Source: Chitinophagales bacterium (GTDB taxonomy: Bacteria; Bacteroidota; Bacteroidia; Chitinophagales; Chitinophagaceae). Taken from it: a DNA stretch of 64,000 bases. Both the position numbers and the translations under genes were made by a program. The notes under the pieces are model-generated. The model was not told the DNA's origin. It made no database searches and saw nothing but the letters and a program-made list of their open reading frames with translations. The stretch spans positions 620,001 to 684,000 of the forward strand of contig JACJXP010000001.1 in the NCBI GenBank assembly GCA_020636575.1, in the 5' to 3' direction. Below, piece after piece: positions 27,909 to 35,306 of the stretch (the first letter of the stretch is position 1; every line of letters begins with the position of its first letter).

Positions 27909-29330
27909 TTAATCTAATTTTCCTGTTGCTTTTTGAAAGTCAATTTTTGCAACTATGGCATCATATAGCGCAGTTATATAATTGGTTTGCGCTTGTTTCA
28001 AATCGGTTTGAGCGGTGTTGATATCCGTTTGTGACCCGGTACCCACTTCATACTTCTTTTTGGTTTGGTTATACACTTTCTCTGCGAGTTCCATATTCTT
28101 CTTTTGAAAATCCATTGTCTCTATTGCCGACCTGAAATTGTTTCTTGCCATGGCCACTTCCTGGTCAATAGAAAGTTTCAATGCTTCAATTTTATTTTCG
28201 GTCTGCCGCAGGCTTATCCTTGCCTGTTCCATTTTTGATTTTGTAAAAAACCCGTTGAATATGGGAATAGAAATATTCAGGTTAACATTTGAAATAGTAA
28301 ACCAGTCTCCTTTGCCAAAAAAATTCCACTTATTCCTTTGTGCATTTTTAGCGTATTGACCGGTAAGTGTTACTGATGGTATCCTGCTAAGATTATATCT
28401 GCGGATATTGAATTCATTTAATTCTTTTCCAATCTGCGCATACTGATATTCCTTCCTGTCATCATAGTTATAATTTATTGCTTCCAGCATTCCGTCCTTG
28501 ATCTCATTGTCATTAATACTGTCCGTAAGCACTAACTCATCTTTTGCCGGCATACCTATCAATACCTTAAGGCCATAATAACCGTTTGAAATAGTATTCA
28601 GTAGTTTTCTTTTCTCCGTTTCCACATTGGTCAGCACAACACTTACCCTGTCTATATCCAGTTTTTCAGCAAAACCATTTTCATATAAGATCTTAGTATC
28701 ATGCAGATTTTTTTGCCAGAGAGCAATATTAGCATCCAGTAGTTCTACCTGCTTATCAGCAACTACCAACTGGTAATAGACCTTATAAATATTTGTTTTG
28801 ATCAGCTCTTCTGTGATCTCTTTCTTTTTTTCCGCAAAACGCATAGTAGCACCGGTAGCCTGTATGCCTACAAACACCTGTCCATCAAAAAGAATCTGTG
28901 AAAGACTGACGCCAGCCGTAGCACTGAACTTTGTACCGAACTGTGCCGCTATAAAACCAAAATCATCCGGCATCTGAATAGGTTGGCCATTACCATCTTT
29001 TACACCTTCATCGATCAGCACCTGGTAGGTAGCCGGAGAGATGAAGTTGGGTAATACCTGTGTGGCTACATTAGGATTCCATGTAGTACCTAATATGCCA
29101 TTGATGTGCGGATAGGCATTAGAAATAAATTCTCTGTTCACCTGTTCCTGGTTTTGAACATCCAGCAAGGCGTTTTTGACCTCCACATTATTCTTTAAAG
29201 CATATTCAACGGCCTGCTTTACGGTAAACTCATGTTTTACCGGTACTGTCGTGTCTCCCGCAGCCTGTGAAAAAGCCATTGCCGGAAACAGGAATATTGC
29301 CAGCAATGTTTTACTTCTTAACTGCTTCAT
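27909..29330 (-). CDS. TolC family outer-membrane efflux channel
   Basis: 473 residues from the ATG at 29330, preferred over the one at 29357 because it begins a standard signal peptide (MKQLRSKTLLAIFLFPAMAFSQ). The mature protein shows the internal duplication of TolC proteins: FTVKQAVEYALKNNVEVKNALLD near residue 40, and the matching late repeats ISLRQTENKIEALKLSIDQE and YNQTKKKYEVGTGSQTDINTAQ before the C-terminus. It supplies the outer-membrane conduit of the efflux system. The start overlaps the last 20 nt of tetR, which implies translational coupling in one transcript. Confidence 0.92.
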   Translation of the reverse strand: MKQLRSKTLLAIFLFPAMAFSQAAGDTTVPVKHEFTVKQAVEYALKNNVEVKNALLDVQNQEQVNREFISNAYPHINGILGTTWNPNVATQVLPNFISPATYQVLIDEGVKDGNGQPIQMPDDFGFIAAQFGTKFSATAGVSLSQILFDGQVFVGIQATGATMRFAEKKKEITEELIKTNIYKVYYQLVVADKQVELLDANIALWQKNLHDTKILYENGFAEKLDIDRVSVVLTNVETEKRKLLNTISNGYYGLKVLIGMPAKDELVLTDSINDNEIKDGMLEAINYNYDDRKEYQYAQIGKELNEFNIRRYNLSRIPSVTLTGQYAKNAQRNKWNFFGKGDWFTISNVNLNISIPIFNGFFTKSKMEQARISLRQTENKIEALKLSIDQEVAMARNNFRSAIETMDFQKKNMELAEKVYNQTKKKYEVGTGSQTDINTAQTDLKQAQTNYITALYDAIVAKIDFQKATGKLD

Positions 29331-29955
29331 AAGAAAGGTTTTGTTTACGTTGTTCATTGTATTTCTGTATAAGCTTGTGTCCCCTTATGGTCGCAAGACC
29401 ATAAATAAAGTTTTCCATGATCATTTGTGAAATGGCAGCAAGGTTATATTTAGAAGAAGGGAAAATCGAGATATTAAACGGTATCATCATGGATTCGATC
29501 CTGTACTTCGACATTACATCCACATTGATATCTGGACGGTATAGTTCATCCTGGATGCCCCATTCAATATTGCTTTGTATTGATTCCAGCAGGAATTTTT
29601 GCTTGTAGTTTAAGAACCGCTGGTAAGCCTTAAAATGAAATTTCTCCATATCAAAAAGTATCATGGGATTCATGTTACTTAGCTGATCTACGATGCGATC
29701 CATGATCAGGAAAATTTCTTCAATGGCATCTTTGGCCTTTTCCCTGCAATGCATGCAATCATTTTCTGTGCGGCCAACATGTTGATCAACAACCTCATTT
29801 ACCAACTCATCTTTATCTGTAAAGTACTGATAGAGAGTTTTTTTACTCATCCCAAGGCTATTGGCAATATCATCCATAGAAATGGAACGGATGCCATATT
29901 GCAAAAACATTTCTTCAGCCTTAACTAATATGCGTTCTTTATTATCCATTGGCAT
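29311..29955 (-). CDS. TetR/AcrR family transcriptional repressor of the efflux operon
   Basis: 214 residues. The N-terminal helix-turn-helix reads SMDDIANSLGMSKKTLYQYF (residues 25-44), followed by an all-helical ligand/dimerisation domain typical of TetR regulators. A Cys pair (CMHC) lies around residues 67-70. The gene is first in the tetR-tolC-MFP-RND operon. A perfect 12-bp palindrome overlapping the promoter directly upstream (29974-30005) is the likely operator, so autorepression is expected (inference). The ATG at 29949 (MDNKER) is an alternative start and would leave a less extreme 5' leader. Confidence 0.93.
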   Translation of the reverse strand: MPMDNKERILVKAEEMFLQYGIRSISMDDIANSLGMSKKTLYQYFTDKDELVNEVVDQHVGRTENDCMHCREKAKDAIEEIFLIMDRIVDQLSNMNPMILFDMEKFHFKAYQRFLNYKQKFLLESIQSNIEWGIQDELYRPDINVDVMSKYRIESMMIPFNISIFPSSKYNLAAISQMIMENFIYGLATIRGHKLIQKYNEQRKQNLSYEAVKK

Positions 29956-29966
29956 TAATTCGGACG

Positions 29967-30005
29967 CAAAACTATGGAAACTTTTAGTGTAACAAAAGTT
30001 TCCAT
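29967..30005 (-). promoter_or_regulatory. Promoter and overlapping palindromic operator of the tetR-efflux operon
   Basis: On the minus strand, TTTG (29996-29993) and TAGTTTTG (29974-29967) are separated by 18 nt and match the Bacteroidetes -33/-7 consensus TTTG/TAnnTTTG. ATGGAAACTTTT (29974-29985) and AAAAGTTTCCAT (29994-30005) form a perfect 12-bp inverted repeat with an 8-nt spacer that covers the interval between both promoter elements. A TetR dimer bound here would block polymerase. The predicted transcript start is only a few nucleotides from the tetR start codon. Confidence 0.75.
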
Positions 30006-30084
30006 CCTGCTTTTTCGACCGTTCACCGATTTTTTAAGCCCCTGTTCACCCTTTTTTTAATTTACCTTAGCCTCAAACAGGGTT

Positions 30085-30714
30085 ATGAGTACTCAGCATA
30101 AATCACATTTCAGTGCAACTGCCAAAAAGATCCTTCGGTTCTTTATCCAGGGGGTTATTATTCTGGCTCCCATCGGCATTACCGCCTATGCTCTTTATTG
30201 GTTGTTTGAAAAAGTGGATGGTATTTTAAGGCCCTATGTAAATGTTCCGGGACTGGGCTTTGGGCTTATCATATTGTTTGTCATATTGATAGGCTGGATA
30301 AGTTCCAGCTTCCTGATGGGAAGCGCCATCAACTTTTTTGACCAGTTAATGCAAAAAACACCAGGCATCAAATTCATCTATACTTCCACAAAAGATTTTT
30401 TTGAAGCTTTTGCCGGCGACAAAAGAAAGTTCAATAAAGCGGTGCTTGCCAGTGTTTTTGATGAAGACGTCTGGATAGTGGGATTTCTAACAGATGATGA
30501 AATGACCAAATTTGATATGGGAGCAGAGCATGTTGCTGTATATGTGCCCCAGGCCTACAACTTTGCCGGCCAGCTATATATATTACCAAAAAGTAAAGTG
30601 AAAAAGATCGAACATATTACCTCAGGAGAAGCTATGAAGTACGCAGTAACCGGCGGTGTTGTTGATCTGGAAGCTGAGCGAAAAGAGATAGAGGCCAGCA
30701 AAAGTAAATACTGA
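30085..30714 (+). CDS. DUF502 family inner-membrane protein
   Basis: 209 residues with two transmembrane helices near the N-terminus: GVIILAPIGITAYALYWLF (about 25-43) and GFGLIILFVILIGWISSSF (about 58-76). The soluble C-terminal part carries the DUF502 pattern QKTPGIKFIYTSTKDFFEAF and VAVYVPQAYNFAGQLYILP. The function of DUF502 proteins is not established in bacteria; plant relatives are LIKE-COV proteins. The next gene starts 2 nt after its stop, so the two are cotranscribed. Confidence 0.88.
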   Translation: MSTQHKSHFSATAKKILRFFIQGVIILAPIGITAYALYWLFEKVDGILRPYVNVPGLGFGLIILFVILIGWISSSFLMGSAINFFDQLMQKTPGIKFIYTSTKDFFEAFAGDKRKFNKAVLASVFDEDVWIVGFLTDDEMTKFDMGAEHVAVYVPQAYNFAGQLYILPKSKVKKIEHITSGEAMKYAVTGGVVDLEAERKEIEASKSKY

Positions 30715-30716
30715 TA

Positions 30717-31697
30717 ATGATAAAAAGGCTCTCTTTATTTTTCATATTAATACTGATCACCCAAAAATCGTTTTGCTGGGGATTTTATGCTCACCGGATG
30801 ATCAACCAATATGCTGTTTTTCTTTTGCCCCCCGAAATGATGGCTCTTTACAAACCACAGATAGCTTTTATTTCAGAACATGCAGTTGATCCTGACAAAA
30901 GAAGATATGCCATACCCGAAGAAGGCCCCCGCCATTATATTGATATAGACTATTATGGAAAATACCCCTACCCGGAACTACCCAGGAAATGGAAAGATGC
31001 AGTTGCAAAGTTTTCCGAGGATACACTAAATACTTATGGTATTGTACCCTGGTGGCTACAAACTATGTTATACCGGCTAACAACAGCTTTTAAAGAAAAA
31101 AATCAGGCAAAGATCCTTAAATATTCTGCCGAAATAGGGCATTATATTGCCGATGCCCATGTGCCGCTACATGCATGCTCAAACCATAATGGCCAATACT
31201 CAGATCAAAAAGGTATACATGGTTTTTGGGAAAGTCGTATCCCTGAATTACTTGCCGAAAAGGAATGGGATTTCTTCATCGGCAAAGCTGAATACATCAA
31301 AGATCCTGCGGATTTCATCTGGAAAAGGGTGCTGGAGAGTGCCGCAGCAGCTGACACAGTATTACAATTTGAAAAAGAGCTTTCCAAAAAATTTCCAGGT
31401 GACCAGAAGTATTCTTTTGAAGAAAGGAACGGCACCACCATTCGGCAGTATTCATCAGCCTTTTCCATTGCTTACAATACAATGCTGAAAGGAATGGTGG
31501 AAAGAAGAATGCAGCAATCCATTTATGCAATTGCAGGTTTTTGGTATACAGCATGGGTAAATGCGGGACAACCTGATCTGAAAAACCTTGAGTACAAAAC
31601 ATTTACAGAAGAAGAACTCAGGGAATTTGAAGCGCTGAATAATTCCTGGAGAAATGCTGCCATAAAAGGCAGGGAGCATGAAACTCCTTCACCCTGA
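30717..31697 (+). CDS. Exported zinc-dependent phospholipase C / S1-P1 nuclease-like protein
   Basis: 326 residues. After a signal peptide (MIKRLSLFFILILITQKSFC) the mature chain begins WGFYAHRMINQYAV, matching the fold family in which the N-terminal Trp and early His bind the trinuclear zinc site. Further candidate ligands lie in EHAVDPDKRR, PRHYIDID, EIGHYIADAHVPLHAC and GIHGFWES. The family includes bacterial zinc phospholipases C and S1/P1 nucleases; which activity applies is not clear. The protein should be periplasmic or outer-membrane-facing. It starts 2 nt after the DUF502 gene. Confidence 0.82.
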   Translation: MIKRLSLFFILILITQKSFCWGFYAHRMINQYAVFLLPPEMMALYKPQIAFISEHAVDPDKRRYAIPEEGPRHYIDIDYYGKYPYPELPRKWKDAVAKFSEDTLNTYGIVPWWLQTMLYRLTTAFKEKNQAKILKYSAEIGHYIADAHVPLHACSNHNGQYSDQKGIHGFWESRIPELLAEKEWDFFIGKAEYIKDPADFIWKRVLESAAAADTVLQFEKELSKKFPGDQKYSFEERNGTTIRQYSSAFSIAYNTMLKGMVERRMQQSIYAIAGFWYTAWVNAGQPDLKNLEYKTFTEEELREFEALNNSWRNAAIKGREHETPSP

Positions 31698-31714
31698 AGG
31701 GCTTTAGAATTTCA

Positions 31715-31722
31715 TACATTTG
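31715..31722 (+). promoter_or_regulatory. Candidate -7 element for serC
   Basis: TACATTTG is a perfect TAnnTTTG match 27 nt before the serC ATG. No good TTTG is present at the expected upstream distance, so the site is only a candidate. Confidence 0.4.
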
Positions 31723-31749
31723 CACCTCACCAGTTCTATATCACTACCA

Positions 31750-32841
31750 ATGGCTGAAACGCTGAAAACTGTGGTGCACAACTTTAATTCCGGCCCTTCT
31801 GTTCTACCCAAAGAAGTTTTTGAAGAAGCCAGCCGTGCTATTTTAGATTTCAATAACTCGGGTTTATCCATTCTTGAGATCGGGCATAGGACAACTTTGT
31901 TCCAACCCGTTATGGATGAAGCAAGACAGTTGGCTAAGGATTTAATGAGCCTGGATGATGACCATGAAGTTCTGTTTCTTCATGGTGGGGCCACCACACA
32001 ATTTATGCAGGTGCCGATGAACCTGCTGTCCCAAAATGGAACAGCTTCTTACACAGAAACAGGAACATGGGGTGTAAAAGCAATTAAAGAAGCAAGACTT
32101 TTTGGTAATGTCCATATCGCCGGAACAACCAAAGAAAATAATTTCACTTCCATCCCTGACAAACTTGATATAGACCCTTCCTCTGTTTACCTGCACATCA
32201 CCACCAATGAAACTATTGCAGGAACCCAATGGCATCATATCCCTTATGATTGCGGCGTTCCGTTAGTAGCCGATATGAGCAGCGATATTTTAAGCAGGCA
32301 AATAGACTTTAATCGTTTTGCTCTGCTATACGCAGGGGCACAAAAAAATATGGGAGCAGCTGGCGTAAACCTGGTTGTTGTTGACAAAAACATCCTGGGA
32401 AGATCTGGACGTACCATACCTACCATATTGGATTACCAGGTGCATATAAAAGAAGGTAGTATGTTGAATACACCTCCTGTTTTTGCAGTTTATGTAGTAC
32501 TGCTTACGCTAAGATGGCTCAAGAAAAATGGCGGTATTGCCGCAATGGAAAAGCTAAACCAGGAAAAAGCTTCTTTGCTATATGGGACATTGGATTCATT
32601 GCCCTTATTTAATACACCTGTAGCAAAGAAGGACCGGAGCCTGATGAATGCTGTTTTTACCATTGACGACCCACAAATCGAGAAGGAGTTCCTGGAACTA
32701 TGTAAACAGGAAGGAATGATCGGCGTAAAAGGTCACCGAAGTGTAGGGGGTTTCCGTGTATCCATGTATAATGCACTCTCCATTGAAAGTGTAAGAGCTA
32801 TAACCGACCTTATGAAAGATTTCGCTAACCGTAAACTATAA
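31750..32841 (+). CDS. serC: Phosphoserine aminotransferase
   Basis: 363 residues from the ATG at 31750; the frame extends to 31720 but the family N-terminus (HNFNSGPSVLP) fits the later start. The pyridoxal-phosphate lysine is K199 in YAGAQKNMGAAG, and the segment FLHGGATTQFMQVPMNLL is the typical cofactor-phosphate region. The enzyme interconverts 3-phosphohydroxypyruvate and phosphoserine in serine synthesis, and in many bacteria also acts in pyridoxal-phosphate synthesis. The C-terminal GHRSVGGFRVSMYNAL is diagnostic. The DUF1015 gene follows after 11 nt. The usual Bacteroidetes partner serA (phosphoglycerate dehydrogenase) is not between them. Confidence 0.96.
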   Translation: MAETLKTVVHNFNSGPSVLPKEVFEEASRAILDFNNSGLSILEIGHRTTLFQPVMDEARQLAKDLMSLDDDHEVLFLHGGATTQFMQVPMNLLSQNGTASYTETGTWGVKAIKEARLFGNVHIAGTTKENNFTSIPDKLDIDPSSVYLHITTNETIAGTQWHHIPYDCGVPLVADMSSDILSRQIDFNRFALLYAGAQKNMGAAGVNLVVVDKNILGRSGRTIPTILDYQVHIKEGSMLNTPPVFAVYVVLLTLRWLKKNGGIAAMEKLNQEKASLLYGTLDSLPLFNTPVAKKDRSLMNAVFTIDDPQIEKEFLELCKQEGMIGVKGHRSVGGFRVSMYNALSIESVRAITDLMKDFANRKL

Positions 32842-32852
32842 TATTATACCTG

Positions 32853-34097
32853 ATGGCTGAAATAAGACCTTTTAATGCATTAAGACCAAGACCTGAATTT
32901 GCAAAGCAAGTTGCATCACGACCCTATGATGTATTGAACAGTGAAGAAGCTGCAATTGAAGCTAAAGACAACCCTATATCGTTCTTACATATCACTAAAT
33001 CTGAGATAGATCTTCCTTCTGTAACAGATATTCACTCCCAGGTTGTTTATGATAGAGCCAAAGAGAATCTTCTGGCATTGATCAACAAGGATAATGTTCT
33101 TTTCAGGGAAGAAAAACCCTGCTATTATATCTACCAGCTTATCATGCCTGCCCGCCAGGCCGGCGGGAATGGCAGGAGTCAGACAGGGCTTGTTTGTGTG
33201 TCATCTGTTGCAGATTATTTTGATGACAAGATCAAAAAACATGAATTTACCCGCCCGGAAAAAGAGAAAGACAGAATAGAGCATATGCTCACCATCCGGG
33301 CACAAACAGGTAATGTTTTTCTTGCCTGCCGCAATGTAGATGAACTTGACCAGGTAATGGAAAACTGGAAAAAAGAGCATACCCCGGTTTATGACTTTAA
33401 AGCAGATGATGACATACAACACACTGTATGGGTGGTTGATGATGAAGCAGTGATAGATAACATTACTGAGATCTTCCAAAAGAAGGTGCCTCACACTTAT
33501 ATTGCTGATGGTCATCACCGGGCTGCTTCTGCTGCAAAAGTGAGCAAACAGTTGCCTGAAAGTGAGAATGCCGCTTATTTTCTCACCACTATATTTCCTG
33601 AAAATCAACTGGCCATTCTTGATTATAACCGTGTGGTAAAAGACCTTAACGGAATGACAGCAGCAGAGTTCAGGGGACAATTACAAGATGATTTCTATAT
33701 AACATTAAGTCCCGTTCCTGTTGCCCCATCTCAATTGCATGAGTTTGGTATGTACCTGGATGGGCAGTGGTATATTCTGGTTTCCCGGCCCGGTACTTTT
33801 ACTGATGACCCTGTTGGTGTTTTAGATGTGTCTATACTTTCAGCAAATGTGCTGGACAAGATACTGGACATAAGAGATCAGCGTACCGACAAAAGAGTTG
33901 ATTTTGTTGGGGGCATCCGTGGTCTTAAAGAACTTGAAAAAAGAGTGGACAGCGGTGAAATGAAAGTAGCGTTCAGCTTTTTTCCGGTAACGATCCAACA
34001 GCTTTTTGATATTGCCGATAACGGGAATGTAATGCCGCCCAAAAGTACCTGGTTTGAACCTAAGCTTCGGGACGGATTGTTGACTCACCTGATTTAA
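32853..34097 (+). CDS. DUF1015 family protein
   Basis: 414 residues. The start ATRPFNALRPRPEFAKQVASRPYDV-like opening (here MAEIRPFNALRPRPEF), the central YIADGHHRAASAAKVSK and the late FVGGIRGLKELEKRVDSG are hallmarks of DUF1015. The family has no proven activity but is regularly found with serine-biosynthesis genes, and here it directly follows serC. Around residues 99-110 an extra segment PARQAGGNGR is encoded by a GC-rich palindrome (33147-33176) that looks inserted in frame between a conserved YIYQL strand and the QTGLV strand. There is no signal peptide, so the protein is cytoplasmic. Confidence 0.9.
   Translation: MAEIRPFNALRPRPEFAKQVASRPYDVLNSEEAAIEAKDNPISFLHITKSEIDLPSVTDIHSQVVYDRAKENLLALINKDNVLFREEKPCYYIYQLIMPARQAGGNGRSQTGLVCVSSVADYFDDKIKKHEFTRPEKEKDRIEHMLTIRAQTGNVFLACRNVDELDQVMENWKKEHTPVYDFKADDDIQHTVWVVDDEAVIDNITEIFQKKVPHTYIADGHHRAASAAKVSKQLPESENAAYFLTTIFPENQLAILDYNRVVKDLNGMTAAEFRGQLQDDFYITLSPVPVAPSQLHEFGMYLDGQWYILVSRPGTFTDDPVGVLDVSILSANVLDKILDIRDQRTDKRVDFVGGIRGLKELEKRVDSGEMKVAFSFFPVTIQQLFDIADNGNVMPPKSTWFEPKLRDGLLTHLI
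33147..33176 (+). repeat. Palindromic GC-rich element inserted in frame in the DUF1015 gene
   Basis: CCTGCCCGCC (33147-33156) is followed by a 5-nt loop and by GGCGGG and GGCAGG (33162-33167 and 33171-33176), giving an interrupted stem of about 10 bp. It is strikingly GC-rich compared with the surrounding gene and adds ten residues, PARQAGGNGR, without breaking the frame. It has the look of a REP-like palindromic unit. I found no second copy in this window. Confidence 0.55.
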
Positions 34098-34130
34098 CAA
34101 TCCTGTCTCCTTAAATAATTGTTTCTTTGC

Positions 34131-34160
34131 AACAGAGATGCTTTAAAATGCATCTCTGTT
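34131..34160 (+). terminator. Hairpin after the DUF1015 gene
   Basis: AACAGAGATGC (34131-34141) and GCATCTCTGTT (34150-34160) form a perfect 11-bp stem with an 8-nt loop. Only a short T-rich stretch follows (TTAATTT), so termination may be partial. The position, 34 nt past the DUF1015 stop and before the TPR gene start at 34172, fits a terminator or attenuator. Confidence 0.6.
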
Positions 34161-34171
34161 TAATTTGTAAT

Positions 34172-35185
34172 ATGAGGACATTCTTTTTAATGGTATTCCT
34201 GGTAATGGGAATTGTTGCAAGTGCCCAACCAGAAGATTCGAAAACATTACATGAAACTGCCCGCACTTTTATGCGTAGTGGCGATTTTGATAATGCCATT
34301 ATCGTACTTACCCGTGCCTTACAGCAGGATAGTAAGAACCTGGAAATGCAGAAAGATCTCGCTATGAGCTATTACCTCAAGAGAGATTATACAAAAGCAT
34401 TGGAAGGCGTTAAAAGTCTAATGGCAAGAGATGATGCAGATGTTGTTTCTTACCAGATAGCCGGTAATGTATATAAGGCTATTGAAGAAGTAAAAGAATG
34501 TGAGAAGATCTATAAAAAAGGATTAAAGAAATTTCCTAAGAGTGGTCCACTGTATAGTGAGTATGGCGAATTGCTTTGGGCTGCTAAAGATTATTCTGCT
34601 ATCAATCAATGGGAAGATGGCATAAAAGCTGATCCCGCCTATAGCGGAAATTATTATAATGCCGCACAGTTCTATTTTTATACGAAAGACAAAGTTTGGA
34701 GTATTATCTACGGAGAGATCTTTGTCAATATGGAAAGCCTCAGTGAAAGAGGCGCAGCCATGAGGCAATTCCTGCTACAATTATATAAAGAGAAATTATT
34801 TGCCGATGCTGATCTGTTTAAAGATAATGAAGGCAACAAAAGTGAGTTTGCCAGAGCATTTCTCACTGTTATGAACAAACAATCTTCGCTTGCCAGCAAA
34901 GGGATCACAACAGAAGTGCTGACAATGATCCGTACGAGATTCATACTTGACTGGTACAATAATTATGCATCAAAATACCCATACCGCTTATTTGATTTTC
35001 AAAGACAGCTTTTACAACAAGGTATGTTTGAAGCTTACAATCAATGGCTTTTCGGTCCCTCAGAAAACCTGGCCGCTTATGATAACTGGACCAAAACACA
35101 TGCAGAAGAGTATGAACGCTTTACTAATTTCCAGAAAAGCAGGGTCTTTCGGATGCCACCCGGACAATATTATAGCACTAATTGA
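34172..35185 (+). CDS. Exported tetratricopeptide-repeat protein
   Basis: 337 residues from the ATG at 34172, which begins a signal peptide (MRTFFLMVFLVMGIVASAQ). The upstream in-frame extension lies in a terminator hairpin and is rejected. Residues 25-180 contain TPR-like helix pairs, for example SGDFDNAIIVLTRALQQDSKN and YYLKRDYTKALEGVKSLMARD. The C-terminal half is helical with many aromatic residues and no recognised domain. The function is unknown; it may be a periplasmic scaffold. A strong terminator follows directly. Confidence 0.8.
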   Translation: MRTFFLMVFLVMGIVASAQPEDSKTLHETARTFMRSGDFDNAIIVLTRALQQDSKNLEMQKDLAMSYYLKRDYTKALEGVKSLMARDDADVVSYQIAGNVYKAIEEVKECEKIYKKGLKKFPKSGPLYSEYGELLWAAKDYSAINQWEDGIKADPAYSGNYYNAAQFYFYTKDKVWSIIYGEIFVNMESLSERGAAMRQFLLQLYKEKLFADADLFKDNEGNKSEFARAFLTVMNKQSSLASKGITTEVLTMIRTRFILDWYNNYASKYPYRLFDFQRQLLQQGMFEAYNQWLFGPSENLAAYDNWTKTHAEEYERFTNFQKSRVFRMPPGQYYSTN

Positions 35186-35204
35186 TTTTAACCCGAAATA
35201 TTTT

Positions 35205-35235
35205 AAAAGCCCTGTAAATACAGGGCTTTTTTTTA
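35205..35235 (+). terminator. Rho-independent terminator after the TPR gene
   Basis: AAAAGCCCTGT (35205-35215) pairs with ACAGGGCTTTT (about 35220-35230) around a 4-nt loop and is followed by more T residues. It lies 20 nt past the TPR gene stop. Confidence 0.88.
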
Positions 35236-35306
35236 TCTCCTGTTTTAACTAAATTGAAAATTGATTAGTGCATTTTAAATGCTGATCCAACTACAATGAT
35301 TGCTGT

